Shown here in pieces: positions 33,694 through 42,861 of a stretch of 64,000 bases of DNA. The DNA lies in contig NZ_QBKP01000007.1 in the NCBI RefSeq assembly GCF_003054195.1, positions 1-64,000 of the forward strand, given 5' to 3'. Position numbers and translations under genes: made by a program. Each line of letters begins with the position of its first letter. The stretch's first letter is position 1. The notes beneath the pieces were generated by a model. It worked only from the letters and a program-made list of their open reading frames with translations, made no database searches and was not told where the DNA came from. Source of the stretch: Gemmobacter caeni. Lineage in GTDB: Bacteria > Pseudomonadota > Alphaproteobacteria > Rhodobacterales > Rhodobacteraceae.

Positions 33694-34752
33694 ATGACAG
33701 CAACCTCCAGCTCTGTCGGTTCCGGGGCGGCAGGCGCCGCGATTTTTGCCGGATCGACCAGTCGCAAATACAATTACTTCGAGCCGCGCGGCAAACGCGC
33801 GACCCATTACGAGGATGTCACCTGTGACGTGCAGCCTGATCCCGAACGCTATCTGATCCAGGACTGGATCATCAGCTTCGGCAACGGCAAGGGCGCCTAT
33901 ACCAAGGACAACACCAAGGCGCTGTCCTCGAACTGGCACGCCTTCCGCGCGCCCGACCAGGAATGGGAACGCACCCATTACCAGCGCCAGTCCAAGATCG
34001 AGACCATGGTGCAGGCGGTCATCGGCAATGCCCGCAAGGCCGGTGCACACATGGCCTTTGACAAGGTGTGGCAGCGCATCCTGCAAGTTCATCTGGGCGC
34101 ATGGAAACATGCCGAATTCGGCCTTGGCACCTCGCTCATGCAGGCGCAGCGCTATGGCTATACCCAGATGATCAACAACGCCACGCTGACCAATTCTTCC
34201 TACAAGATGCGGCTGGCGCAGGACATCACGCTGTATCTGGCCGAGATCGGCATGGATATCGAAGGCTGGAGCGACGAGCTGGGCAAGCAGGCCTGGCTTG
34301 AAGACCCGATCTGGCAGCCCACCCGCCTTGCGATCGAGACGATCATGGGGTCGGAAGACTATCTGGAGCAGTATTTCGCGATCAACCTGATCTTCGAACC
34401 ACTGGTGGGCGAGCTGTTCCGTTCGGGCTTCCTGATGCAGGCGGCGGCGGCGAACAACGACTTCATCACGCCTCCGGTGATCTCGGCGGCCGAAGCGGAT
34501 TACGAACGCAATCTCGCCAATACCATCGACCTGATCTACCTGCTGGCTAATGACGAAAAGCACGGCGCCCACAACCGTGCCCTGTTCAACGGCTGGGTGA
34601 AGAAGCACGCCGGTCTGGCCGACAAGGCCGCCGCCGCGCTGCAACCCGTCTGGTCGCAACCCCATTCCAAGCCTGTGTCCTTCGCCGATGCCTTGGCCGT
34701 CTCGCACGAGCGGCTGGCGCAGATCCTTGGCGAAGTCGGTCTGAGCCGCTGA
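33694..34752 (+). CDS. mimC: Propane monooxygenase hydroxylase, small (beta) subunit
   Basis: 352 residues; the ATG at 33694 is preceded by AGGGAGAGAG. It has the ferritin-like helical fold of hydroxylase beta subunits but lacks the EXXH iron ligands, as expected (KIETMVQAVIGNARKAGAHM; YLAEIGMDIEGWSDELGKQA). It assembles with MimA into the (alpha-beta)2 hydroxylase. Upstream and downstream gaps are 50 and 12 bases, consistent with one transcript. Confidence 0.92.
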   Translation: MTATSSSVGSGAAGAAIFAGSTSRKYNYFEPRGKRATHYEDVTCDVQPDPERYLIQDWIISFGNGKGAYTKDNTKALSSNWHAFRAPDQEWERTHYQRQSKIETMVQAVIGNARKAGAHMAFDKVWQRILQVHLGAWKHAEFGLGTSLMQAQRYGYTQMINNATLTNSSYKMRLAQDITLYLAEIGMDIEGWSDELGKQAWLEDPIWQPTRLAIETIMGSEDYLEQYFAINLIFEPLVGELFRSGFLMQAAAANNDFITPPVISAAEADYERNLANTIDLIYLLANDEKHGAHNRALFNGWVKKHAGLADKAAAALQPVWSQPHSKPVSFADALAVSHERLAQILGEVGLSR

Positions 34753-34764
34753 GAGGAGCATCCA

Positions 34765-35136
34765 ATGTCCACCACCGCACGCGACAGCACGAAGAGCAAC
34801 ATCTTCAAGTCCATGAAGGACATCGACCTCAGCAGCCGCGAAATCTCGCATGAATGCGGCGTCACCATGAATGACTCGGTCGAGGCCCGCGCCATCGCCG
34901 AATACATGGATCAGGACCCGAAGGTGACGGTCACCTACAACCCGGCCACCATCCGCATCGACGGCGAAGGCAAGCTGATCTTCAAGATGGATGACATCAG
35001 CGAATATCTGGGCCGGGAAATGACAGCCGAGATCTTCGAGGTGAATACCTCGACCCACTATGGCCGCATGGTGCGGATCGACGACAACACCGTCATCCTG
35101 TTCGGCAACATGGACGAAGTGTTCGAGTTCATCTGA
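34765..35136 (+). CDS. mimD: Propane monooxygenase coupling (effector) protein
   Basis: 123 residues, the size of MmoB/DmpM-type effector proteins. Typical segments are HECGVTMNDSVEARAIAEYM and the beta-rich ITYNP-like part KVTVTYNPATIRIDGEGKLI. It has no cofactor motifs; it regulates substrate access and electron transfer at the hydroxylase. AGGAG precedes the ATG at 34765. Confidence 0.93.
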   Translation: MSTTARDSTKSNIFKSMKDIDLSSREISHECGVTMNDSVEARAIAEYMDQDPKVTVTYNPATIRIDGEGKLIFKMDDISEYLGREMTAEIFEVNTSTHYGRMVRIDDNTVILFGNMDEVFEFI

Positions 35137-35201
35137 GCGATGCGGGGAGAGCGCCTGCCGCGCTCTCCCCATTCCCACCAACCGGATCAAGGAGGGCACG
35201 C

Positions 35202-36281
35202 ATGGCCCAGATGATGAAGGCGGCGGTGTTCGTCGAGAAGGGGCGCATTGTCCTTGAGGACAAGAAGATCCCCGATGTCGGACCGAACGACGCATTGATG
35301 CGCGTGACGACAACCACGATCTGCGGCACGGATATTCATATCCTGAAGGGCGAATACCCGGTCGAGAAGGGCCTGACCATCGGCCACGAGCCGGTCGGCG
35401 TGATCGAAAAGCTGGGCTCTGCCGTGAAGGGCTTCCGGGAAGGGCAGCGCGTCATCGCCGGGGCGATCACGCCCTCGGGCTGGTCGAATGCCTGCCTCTG
35501 CGGTTTCTGCTCGCAGGACGGGGCTGGCACCCCGCATGGCTGGAAGGCCATCGGCGGCTGGAAATTCGGCAATACCATCGACGGCTGTCAGGCCGAATAT
35601 GTGCTGGTGCCCGATGCCATGGCCAATCTGGCGCCGATCCCGGACGACCTGTCCGACGAAGAAGTGCTGATGTGCCCCGACATCATGTCGACCGGCTTTG
35701 TCGGCGCCGAGAATGGCGGCATCAAGATCGGCGACACCGTTGTGGTCTTTGCACAGGGCCCCATCGGCCTTTGTGCCACCGCCGGGGCCAAGCTGATGGG
35801 CGCCAGTCGCATCATCGCGGTCGACACCGTGCCCGCGCGTCTGGAAATGGCCCGGCGCATGGGCGCGGACGAGGTGGTGGATTTCAAGGCGTCGAACAAC
35901 GTCGTCGAGACCATCCTTGAAATGACCAACGGGCGCGGCTGTGATGTCGCCATCGAGGCGCTTGGTCTTCAGGCGACCTTTGAATGGGCGCTGCGCTCGA
36001 TCCGGCCCGGCGGCACGCTGTCGAGCCTTGGGGTCTATTCCGGCGATCTGAAGATTCCGCTGGATGCCTATGCGGCCGGTCTGGGCGAAAAGACCATCCG
36101 TTCGGCGCTGTGTCCCGGTGGGAAAGAGCGGATGCGGCGGATGATGGAAGTCGTGCGCGCAAGGCGCGTCGATTTCAAGGCGCTGGTGACCCATCGCTAC
36201 AGCCTCGACCAGATCGAGGATGCCTACGAGCTTTTCGCCAATCAGCGCGACGGCGTGCTGAAGGTCGCGATAACCACCTGA
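35202..36281 (+). CDS. Secondary alcohol dehydrogenase (isopropanol dehydrogenase type)
   Basis: 359 residues. It closely resembles the zinc-dependent secondary alcohol dehydrogenases of Thermoanaerobacter and Clostridium beijerinckii. Zinc-ligand positions C41 (TICGTDIH), H62/E63 (IGHEPVG) and D160 (CPDIMSTGF) correspond to C37, H59/E60 and D150 there. Like those enzymes it lacks the usual four-cysteine structural zinc lobe, although a local CLCGFC cluster (98-103) is present. The likely reaction is 2-propanol to acetone, the step after subterminal propane hydroxylation. It starts 65 bp after mimD in the same operon. Confidence 0.92.
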   Translation: MAQMMKAAVFVEKGRIVLEDKKIPDVGPNDALMRVTTTTICGTDIHILKGEYPVEKGLTIGHEPVGVIEKLGSAVKGFREGQRVIAGAITPSGWSNACLCGFCSQDGAGTPHGWKAIGGWKFGNTIDGCQAEYVLVPDAMANLAPIPDDLSDEEVLMCPDIMSTGFVGAENGGIKIGDTVVVFAQGPIGLCATAGAKLMGASRIIAVDTVPARLEMARRMGADEVVDFKASNNVVETILEMTNGRGCDVAIEALGLQATFEWALRSIRPGGTLSSLGVYSGDLKIPLDAYAAGLGEKTIRSALCPGGKERMRRMMEVVRARRVDFKALVTHRYSLDQIEDAYELFANQRDGVLKVAITT

Positions 36282-36311
36282 CACCACAACAGAACATCCA
36301 GGGAGGAAATC

Positions 36312-37334
36312 ATGTACAAGACACCCGACGGACAGGACGTCTTCGTTCTCGACTGCCACACCCATTTCTGGGACGGCAGCCCGGCCAACCAGCGCAACGT
36401 GCATGGCAAGCAGTTCATCGACTGCTTCTATGCCTATCACACCGCGCTGTCGCCGAAGGACCAGCTTTGGGAGAAATCGAAGTTCGAGAAATACTCGGTC
36501 GATGACATCTATCGCGATCTCTTCGTCGACGGGCCGGATGACATGGCGATCATCCAGTCCACCTATCTGCGCGACTTCTACAAGGAGGGCTTCTCGTCCA
36601 TCGAACGCTCGTCGCAGATGGCGCAGATCAATCCGGGCCGTTTCATCGTCAACGGGGCCTTCGACCCCCGCGATGGCGAAAAGGCGCTGGAATACATCCA
36701 CTACATGAAAGAGACCTTCGATATCAAAGGGGTCAAGATGTATACGGCCGAATGGAACGGCGATTCCAAAGGCTGGAAACTGACCGATCCTTCGGCCTAC
36801 AAGTGCTTTGAACTGTGCGAGAAGCTGGGCATCCGCAACGTCCATGTCCACAAGGGTCCGACCATCCTGCCGCTGTCGAAGGATGCCTTCGCGGTGGGCG
36901 ATGTCGATGAGGCGGCAACGGATTTCCAGGGCCTGAACTGGATCATCGAACATTGCGGCCTGCCGCGTCTGGATGATTTCTGCTGGATCGCCACGCAGGA
37001 AACCAACGTCTACGGCGGTCTTGCCGTGGCGCTGCCCTTCATCCACTCGCGTCCGCGCTACTTTGCCGAGGTGATTTCGGAGCTGCTGTTCTGGCTTGGC
37101 CCCGACAAGATCCTGTTCGGGTCGGACTACGCGATCTGGACGCCGCAATGGCTGGTCGACCGGCTGTGGAATTTCGAAATTCCCGAAGACATCGCCACCG
37201 AGCGTGGCGTGCAGCTGACGGACGAGATCAAGCGCAAGATCCTCGGCCTGAATGCGGCGCGGCTTTACGACATCGACGTGGCCGCCAAGATGCGCGAACT
37301 GGCCCAGTCCCCCGTTCGCATCGCGGCGGAGTAA
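36312..37334 (+). CDS. Amidohydrolase-family protein of the propane monooxygenase operon
   Basis: 340 residues. The N-terminal metal motif is HTHFW (residues 16-20, DCHTHFWDG), later blocks are GVKMYTAEWNG, VHVHKGP, IIEHCG and FGSDYAIW, matching amidohydrolase_2 (COG2159) proteins. A homologue sits downstream of the monooxygenase genes in many actinobacterial propane clusters, so the association is established, but its reaction is not. It could hydrolyse an intermediate or help enzyme maturation. The ATG at 36312 follows GGGAGGAAATC. Confidence 0.85.
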   Translation: MYKTPDGQDVFVLDCHTHFWDGSPANQRNVHGKQFIDCFYAYHTALSPKDQLWEKSKFEKYSVDDIYRDLFVDGPDDMAIIQSTYLRDFYKEGFSSIERSSQMAQINPGRFIVNGAFDPRDGEKALEYIHYMKETFDIKGVKMYTAEWNGDSKGWKLTDPSAYKCFELCEKLGIRNVHVHKGPTILPLSKDAFAVGDVDEAATDFQGLNWIIEHCGLPRLDDFCWIATQETNVYGGLAVALPFIHSRPRYFAEVISELLFWLGPDKILFGSDYAIWTPQWLVDRLWNFEIPEDIATERGVQLTDEIKRKILGLNAARLYDIDVAAKMRELAQSPVRIAAE

Positions 37335-37338
37335 GCCG

Positions 37339-38154
37339 ATGCCTGTGCCGCAAATCCGTGGCGCGCAGGCAAGGGAAGTGTGGCGGCGGCTTTCCGCCGT
37401 CACCGACCCCGAGCTGGACGAGCCGATCACCGACATGGGATTTGTCGAACGGCTGGAGGTATCGCGCAGCGGCGAGGTCGAGATCGACTTTCGTCTGCCG
37501 ACCTACTGGTGTTCGCCGAACTTCGCCTTCCTGATGGCCGACGGCATCCGCAAGGCCGCCATGACGCCTGCCTGGGTGCAGAAGGTGCGTGTGCAGTTGC
37601 AGGATCATTGCTTTGCCGACAAGGTGAATGACGGGATCAACGGCCAGCAGCCCTTCGGGGCGATCTTTGCTGCGCTGACCGAAGGCGGCAATCTGGACGA
37701 GGTGCGCGAGACCTTCCGCGAAAAGGCGTTTCTGCGCCGACAGGAGGCTGTGCTTCAGGGCCTGCGCGCGATGGGCTGGACCGCCGGGCAGATCACAACG
37801 CTGACACTGGCCGAGTTTGATGCGCTCAATCTCTCGGGCCATGCCGAGGCGGCAGCGCAGAAACCGCGCTACCGCGAAATCCTCGTCGGGGACGGGCTGG
37901 CGCTTCTGCCCGAAGACTGGGCCTTCGTCACCTGGCGCGGCGATCCCATCGTTGCCGAAGACCTGCAAGATCATCTGATGCGGCTGCGCGCCCTGCGCAT
38001 CAACATGGAGTTCAATGGCGCCATGTGCCGTGGCCTTGCCGCGGCGCGCTACAAGGAAGTTGTCCGCAACGGAGAGGAGCCGGAGCTGATCGACTTCATC
38101 CTGGGGCGGGTTCCGCCACGGGCCTGCGGGGACAGCCAGAGCAGCCGGGGCTGA
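37339..38154 (+). CDS. MIP18/DUF59-type iron-sulfur or metal assembly protein
   Basis: 271 residues from the ATG at 37339, only 4 bases after the amidohydrolase stop. The first 100 residues match the MIP18/DUF59 metal-sulfur assembly fold (VTDPELDEPITDMGFVERLE; YWCSPNFAFLMADG with a conserved Cys). The C-terminal 170 residues form an extra domain of unknown function containing further Cys and His (GAMCRGLAAARYKEV). Members of this family occur in propane monooxygenase operons. A role in loading iron into the hydroxylase or assembling the reductase cluster is a reasonable inference but not proven. Confidence 0.8.
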   Translation: MPVPQIRGAQAREVWRRLSAVTDPELDEPITDMGFVERLEVSRSGEVEIDFRLPTYWCSPNFAFLMADGIRKAAMTPAWVQKVRVQLQDHCFADKVNDGINGQQPFGAIFAALTEGGNLDEVRETFREKAFLRRQEAVLQGLRAMGWTAGQITTLTLAEFDALNLSGHAEAAAQKPRYREILVGDGLALLPEDWAFVTWRGDPIVAEDLQDHLMRLRALRINMEFNGAMCRGLAAARYKEVVRNGEEPELIDFILGRVPPRACGDSQSSRG

Positions 38155-38225
38155 ACACGCCAACCCAACCACCATGAAGGGAGACCGCCGCGCCCCGCGC
38201 GTGCGGTGACAAAGGAGGATTATCC

Positions 38226-39860
38226 ATGCCGAACTTTCTGATTCACAATGTCGAGGCCCGCCGCGCTCTGGCTCGTGGCGTCGCCCGTCTGGCCGCTGCG
38301 GTCGAACCGACGCTGGGGCCGAAAGGGCTCAATGCGATGATTGACCGTCCGGTGGGCACCCCGCTCATCACGCGGGACGGCGTTTCCATCGCGACCGAAA
38401 TCGAATTGCCCGACAGGTTCGAGAACATGGGCGCGCAGGTGGTGCGCGAAGTGTCGATGCAGACCAACGAGGTCGCGGGGGATGGCACCACCACCGCCAT
38501 CGTTCTGGCCAATGCGATGATCCAGCAGGGTGTGACCCAGGCCGAACGCGGCGCCCGCACGGTCGATCTGTGCCGGGGCATCGAACTGGCGGTGGGCCGC
38601 GTTGTCGAGGCGCTGAAACGTCAGGCGGTTCCGGTCAAGGACAATCCGCGCCTTCTGGGCGCCGTGGCGAATATCGCCGCGACCGATCCCCGTCTGGGGG
38701 AAATCGTTGCCGAGGCGCATTCCCGCGTGGGCGAGGATGGCATCATCACCGCTGATTTCTCGGTGACGGTCGAGACAACGCTGGAAGTGACCGAAGGCAT
38801 GTCCTTCGAGCGGGGTTATATCTCGCATCACATGGTGACCGATCAGGACGAAATGGAAGCGGTGCTGGACAAGCCGCTGATCCTGTTGACCGACCAGAAG
38901 ATCCTGCATCCTTCTGTGCTGGACAACGCGCGCGGCATCGCCGAGGCGGAAGGCCGGTCGCTGCTGGTCGTGGCAGAAGAAATCGCGCCCGAAGTCGTGG
39001 TTACGCTTCTGGAAGCGGCGCGGCCGGGCAAGTATCTGATCGTGCATCCGCCGGAATACGGCCACTGGCGGAAGGCGCAGATGGATGATCTGGCGATCCT
39101 TACCGGCGGCGAGGTTCTGGCCCGCGATCTGGGCAGGAAGATCGAGAATGTCACCCGCGAACAGCTTGGCGCGGCGCGTCAGGTCCGGGCGTCAGCCAAC
39201 CAGACCACGGTGATCGGCGGCGCGGGTGAACCTGCGGCCATCGCAGCCCGCCGCCTGCAAGTGCAGCGCCAGTATGACATCGCCCCGCCGAATATCGAGC
39301 AGGACAAGCTGCGCGAACGTCTGGCCAAGCTTTCGGGCGGCACGGCGGTGATCCATGCCGGCGGACTGACGCCGGTGGAACAGAAGCGCAAGATCCAGCT
39401 GATCGAGGATTCGCTTTATGCGATCCGGGCCGCGGTGGAGGAGGGCGTGGTGCCGGGTGGCGGCTCTGCCCTGGCCCATGTCGCCCCCGAACTGGATGCG
39501 CTGGTGGCCGAAACCTCGGGCGATGTTTCGGTCGGGGTGGAGCTTGTCCGCTCGGTGCTGACCCGCCCGCTGGCCCGCATCGCGATCAACGCAGGCTCTG
39601 ACCCGAATGCCGTCATTGCCGAGGTGATCCGGTCAGGAAGCGGACATGGCTTCGATGCCGCACAGGGCCGTTTCCGCGACATGATTGAAGCCGGCATCGT
39701 CGATCCCGTGCGGGTCACCTGCTCGGCACTGGCCAATGCGGCTTCGGTCGCTGCGCTGATCCTGACCACCGAAACGCTGATCGGCCATGTCGAGGATCAC
39801 GTCGACCCGACCGCCGGTCCGGCGCTTGGCGGCGGTGCCGAACGGCTCGGGCGGCAATGA
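38226..39860 (+). CDS. mimG: Specialised GroEL-like chaperonin (MimG type)
   Basis: 544 residues with full chaperonin architecture: TLGPKGLNAMI, the ATP-site Asp in RDGVSIA, GDGTTTA, and the late PGGGSALAHVAP. It is clearly diverged from housekeeping GroEL and lacks the Gly-Met repeat tail (the end is GGGAERLGRQ). No groES is adjacent. In mycobacteria the equivalent MimG is needed for soluble, active large hydroxylase subunit, so it is probably a dedicated folding factor for MimA. It starts 71 bp after the DUF59 gene in the same direction, with GGAGGAT before the ATG. Confidence 0.92.
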   Translation: MPNFLIHNVEARRALARGVARLAAAVEPTLGPKGLNAMIDRPVGTPLITRDGVSIATEIELPDRFENMGAQVVREVSMQTNEVAGDGTTTAIVLANAMIQQGVTQAERGARTVDLCRGIELAVGRVVEALKRQAVPVKDNPRLLGAVANIAATDPRLGEIVAEAHSRVGEDGIITADFSVTVETTLEVTEGMSFERGYISHHMVTDQDEMEAVLDKPLILLTDQKILHPSVLDNARGIAEAEGRSLLVVAEEIAPEVVVTLLEAARPGKYLIVHPPEYGHWRKAQMDDLAILTGGEVLARDLGRKIENVTREQLGAARQVRASANQTTVIGGAGEPAAIAARRLQVQRQYDIAPPNIEQDKLRERLAKLSGGTAVIHAGGLTPVEQKRKIQLIEDSLYAIRAAVEEGVVPGGGSALAHVAPELDALVAETSGDVSVGVELVRSVLTRPLARIAINAGSDPNAVIAEVIRSGSGHGFDAAQGRFRDMIEAGIVDPVRVTCSALANAASVAALILTTETLIGHVEDHVDPTAGPALGGGAERLGRQ

Positions 39861-39879
39861 GATCACAGGAGAAATGACA

Positions 39880-40635
39880 ATGAGCACCCAGAAACTTGCG
39901 GGCAAGACGGTAATCGTTTCGGGCGGATCGCGCGGCATCGGGCGGGGCATCGCCCTCGCCCTTGCGGCAGAGGGCGCGGATATCGCGTTCTGCCACTTCC
40001 GCGATGACGAGCGTGCGAAGGAAACTGCCGCCGCCATCGCCGCCCTGGGCCGTAAGGTCCATGCCGCCGAATGCGACGTCTCCTCAGTCGCGGCCATCCA
40101 TGCGTTCTATGCCGGGGCAAAGGCCGCCCTGGGCGAGATCGACATTCTGGTCAACAATGCCGGGCACAATATCACCGAAGCGTTCGAGGATATCAGTGAG
40201 GCCAGCTTTGACCGGATGCTGGATGTCCATGTGAAGGGCACCTTCTTCATGGCCCAGACCGTCTATCGCGATATGAAGAAACGCGGCAGCGGCAGGATCA
40301 TCAACATCACCTCGCAACTGGCCTACAAGGGGGCACCCACGCTGACGCATTATTGCGCGGCGAAAGGGGCAAACGCGACCTTTACGCGTGCGCTGGCGCT
40401 GGAATGCGCCGGGACGGGTGTTCTTGTGAACGCAGTGGCACCGGGCGTGACCAACACCGACCTGCTGACGCCATTGTCACAGGAGCTTCTGGATACGCTG
40501 AAGGCCGCAATCCCGCTGGGTCGTTTTGCCGAGGTTGACGAGATCACCCCGGCAGCGGTGCTTCTGGCCTCGCCCGAAGGGGCCTTCTTCCATGGCACCT
40601 GCATTTCGCCGAATGGCGGCGAGGTCATGTTCTGA
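39880..40635 (+). CDS. Short-chain dehydrogenase/reductase (FabG-like)
   Basis: 251 residues from the ATG at 39880; the ATG six bases upstream is too near AGGAGA. The cofactor motif GGSRGIGRG (residues 15-23), the NNAG motif and the Ser-Tyr-Lys catalytic set (S in NITSQLAYKG, YCAAK) are present. It is the last gene of the operon before a strong terminator. It may oxidise or reduce a hydroxyketone or alcohol intermediate (for instance in acetone or acetol metabolism), but substrate cannot be deduced. Confidence 0.87.
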   Translation: MSTQKLAGKTVIVSGGSRGIGRGIALALAAEGADIAFCHFRDDERAKETAAAIAALGRKVHAAECDVSSVAAIHAFYAGAKAALGEIDILVNNAGHNITEAFEDISEASFDRMLDVHVKGTFFMAQTVYRDMKKRGSGRIINITSQLAYKGAPTLTHYCAAKGANATFTRALALECAGTGVLVNAVAPGVTNTDLLTPLSQELLDTLKAAIPLGRFAEVDEITPAAVLLASPEGAFFHGTCISPNGGEVMF

Positions 40636-40658
40636 TCCGCAAGGACGGCTGATCAAAA

Positions 40659-40692
40659 CAGATGGGGCGAAGGTCATCCTTCGCCCCGTCTG
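40659..40692. terminator. Bidirectional terminator between the mim operon and its regulator
   Basis: CAGATGGGGCGAAGG (40659-40673) pairs with CCTTCGCCCCGTCTG (40678-40692) around TCAT with one wobble pair. The stem lies between two convergent genes (SDR and sigma-54 activator). There is no long T-run, but the long stem at a convergent junction supports terminator function on both strands. Confidence 0.75.
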
Positions 40693-40721
40693 GTCATTTC
40701 CGGCCCCGAAAGTGCCGCGCG

Positions 40722-42740
40722 CTAGCCGTAGCTGCGTTTGATCCCGTAAGTCTTCAGCTTGCGATACAGCGTCGGGCGGGAAATCCCCAGAACGGCGGCG
40801 ACGCGGGTCAGATTGCCCTGCTCTGCCGCCAGCGCGCGACGGATCGCCTGTTCTTCCATATCGGTCAGATTGGGCGGCAGATCGGGTTCCTGCGGTGCGG
40901 ACAGCTTGCCCTGCGGCACGGCGACGGGGGCGAGAAAGGCGGGGGGCAGATCAGCTTCTGTCACCACCCCGTCCGAGACGACCAGATGCAGGCGCTCGAA
41001 CAGGTTGCGCATTTCCCGCACATTGCCCGGCCAGCTATAGGCGCCCAGCCGCGTCGCCACCTCTTCTGACAGCAGCAGCGGTTCGCGCCGCATCTTGGTG
41101 GCCACGGCGCGGTTGAAATGATCCGCCAGCGCCGGAATGTCACAGGGCCGTTCCCGCAGCGGCGGCACCTCGATCGTCATGGCGCCGATGCGGTAGTAAA
41201 GATCCCGGCGGAAGCGGCCAGCCTCGACCTCCTGGCCCAGATCGCGGTTGGTCATCGCCACAAGCTGCACATCGACCTGCCGCCGCTTTGAACAGCCGAT
41301 GCGGTAAACCGCCCGCTGTTCCAGCACGCGCAACAGATAGGGCTGCAATTCAAGCGGCATCTCGCCAATCTCGTCGAGGCACAGCACGCCGCCGTCGGCC
41401 TGTTCAAACTTGCCTGCCTTGCCTTCGCGTGAGGCCCCTGTGAAGGCCCCGGAGACATGGCCGAACAGCTCCGATCCAAACAGATCGGCGGAAATCGCGC
41501 CACAGTTCACGGTGACGAAAGGCGCGCGGCCCTTGTGCGCGGCCGAGGTATGGATCAGGCGGGCGAACAGCTCTTTCCCCGCGCCGGTTTCCCCTTGGAT
41601 CAAAACCGGAGAGCCTGCGGCGGCGGTGCGGCGGGCAAGGTCTACAGCTTTCACGAACTTCGGGGACTGCCCGATCATCAGCAGTTCGTCGCGTTCCGCC
41701 CCCGCGCGCGGCGGAATGCGGAACGGCTCTGCCGCGATGGCCGGGGTGCTGCGCCGGGGCGGCAGGATCAGTGCCGCTCCGCTGAACTCCCCGTCCAGAA
41801 AAAGCCTGCTGATGCCGCTGGGTTGCAGATGTGGCGGGATGGCGCGGGCGATGTCCTGATCGCTCATGGTGCCGGTCAGCGTGATGAACTGCTGTCCCAG
41901 TGTCAGACCGGGCGAGTTCGGCGTCTTCGGCACGCCCGCCGGAAAGCGGTGATACATCACGCGCCCGATCCGGTCGAGGATCACCACGGCGTCGCGGCTG
42001 CTGCGGGTCGGGCCGCTGTCAAGGAATGCCTCCAGCAGCCGGGTGCGGCGCATTTCCTGCCGCTCGGCCAGGCTGGATTCGATCTCGCGGGCAACGGCCG
42101 CGATCATGGCGACATTGTGCGGGCGAAAGATGCTGGGCGGGCCGGAGAGATCCACCGCACCGATGATGCGCTGGTCCACCGGGTCGCGGATCGGCGTAGC
42201 CGCACAGGTCCAGGCCTTGATGCCCTGACAGAAATGCTCTGACGCGTGGACGACAGTTGGCCGTCCCGAACGGATCGCGGTGCCGATCCCGTTGGTGCCA
42301 ATCGCGGATTCGTCCCATTTGCCGCCACGGACCAGATGGATGCTGCGCGCCGCATCATGTGTGCGCAAATCGCCGATCTGATCCAGAACAAGCCCCTCGG
42401 CATCGGTCAGGATCAGCAGCGCATTGGCCTCTGACAGCAGCGGGCCGATCTTTTCGAACGGATGCCGGGCTGCCGCGCGCAGTTCGGAATTCTTCTGCCG
42501 CGCATCCTCAAGCCGCTCCTCCGTCTCGTCCAGCGGCGCCAGTTCGGCGGTGGCGTCGATGCCGGAGGCCAGACTGCGGGACCAGGATTCAAGGATCTCG
42601 CGCCGGACGCCCGAGGTGCGTATGGGGTCCAGTTCCTTGAAGGTCAGAAAATCCTCCCAGGCGCGCATCGTAGCGCGCTGGTCAAGCCAGTCCTCGAACA
42701 TGCCGGTCCGGGTATGAAATCCCGTTGCCAGATCGGTCAT
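40722..42740 (-). CDS. mimR: Sigma-54-dependent AcoR-family activator of the monooxygenase operon (MimR-like)
   Basis: 672 residues. A GAF sensor domain (SAIGTNGIGTAIRSGRPTVV, about 145-165) is followed by a complete AAA+ domain with Walker A GETGAGKE (383-390), GAFTGA (431-436) and Walker B around LCLDEI (453-458). A Fis-type HTH ends the protein (NLTRVAAVLGISRPTLYRKL). It is the only one of the three AcoR-type proteins in this window able to contact sigma-54. In mycobacteria the MimR regulator activates mimABCD; here the matching -24/-12 promoter and GTTAC/GTAAC sites precede mimA. It converges on the operon across a shared terminator. Confidence 0.93.
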   Translation of the reverse strand: MTDLATGFHTRTGMFEDWLDQRATMRAWEDFLTFKELDPIRTSGVRREILESWSRSLASGIDATAELAPLDETEERLEDARQKNSELRAAARHPFEKIGPLLSEANALLILTDAEGLVLDQIGDLRTHDAARSIHLVRGGKWDESAIGTNGIGTAIRSGRPTVVHASEHFCQGIKAWTCAATPIRDPVDQRIIGAVDLSGPPSIFRPHNVAMIAAVAREIESSLAERQEMRRTRLLEAFLDSGPTRSSRDAVVILDRIGRVMYHRFPAGVPKTPNSPGLTLGQQFITLTGTMSDQDIARAIPPHLQPSGISRLFLDGEFSGAALILPPRRSTPAIAAEPFRIPPRAGAERDELLMIGQSPKFVKAVDLARRTAAAGSPVLIQGETGAGKELFARLIHTSAAHKGRAPFVTVNCGAISADLFGSELFGHVSGAFTGASREGKAGKFEQADGGVLCLDEIGEMPLELQPYLLRVLEQRAVYRIGCSKRRQVDVQLVAMTNRDLGQEVEAGRFRRDLYYRIGAMTIEVPPLRERPCDIPALADHFNRAVATKMRREPLLLSEEVATRLGAYSWPGNVREMRNLFERLHLVVSDGVVTEADLPPAFLAPVAVPQGKLSAPQEPDLPPNLTDMEEQAIRRALAAEQGNLTRVAAVLGISRPTLYRKLKTYGIKRSYG

Positions 42741-42861
42741 GCAGTTCCTCCCAAAGGGCTGGGGCGCGGATTTCGCCCTTGCTGACGCACGCAGTTACGA
42801 TGTGCGGGTGTACGGGTATCGGCGGGAGGGAAAGCGCCCGCCAGAAGCGGACGCCGGAACG

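Noticed and set aside
35187-37436. 749-codon minus-strand open frame opposite the alcohol dehydrogenase and amidohydrolase genes
   Set aside because: Antisense of two conserved enzymes; low-complexity composition.
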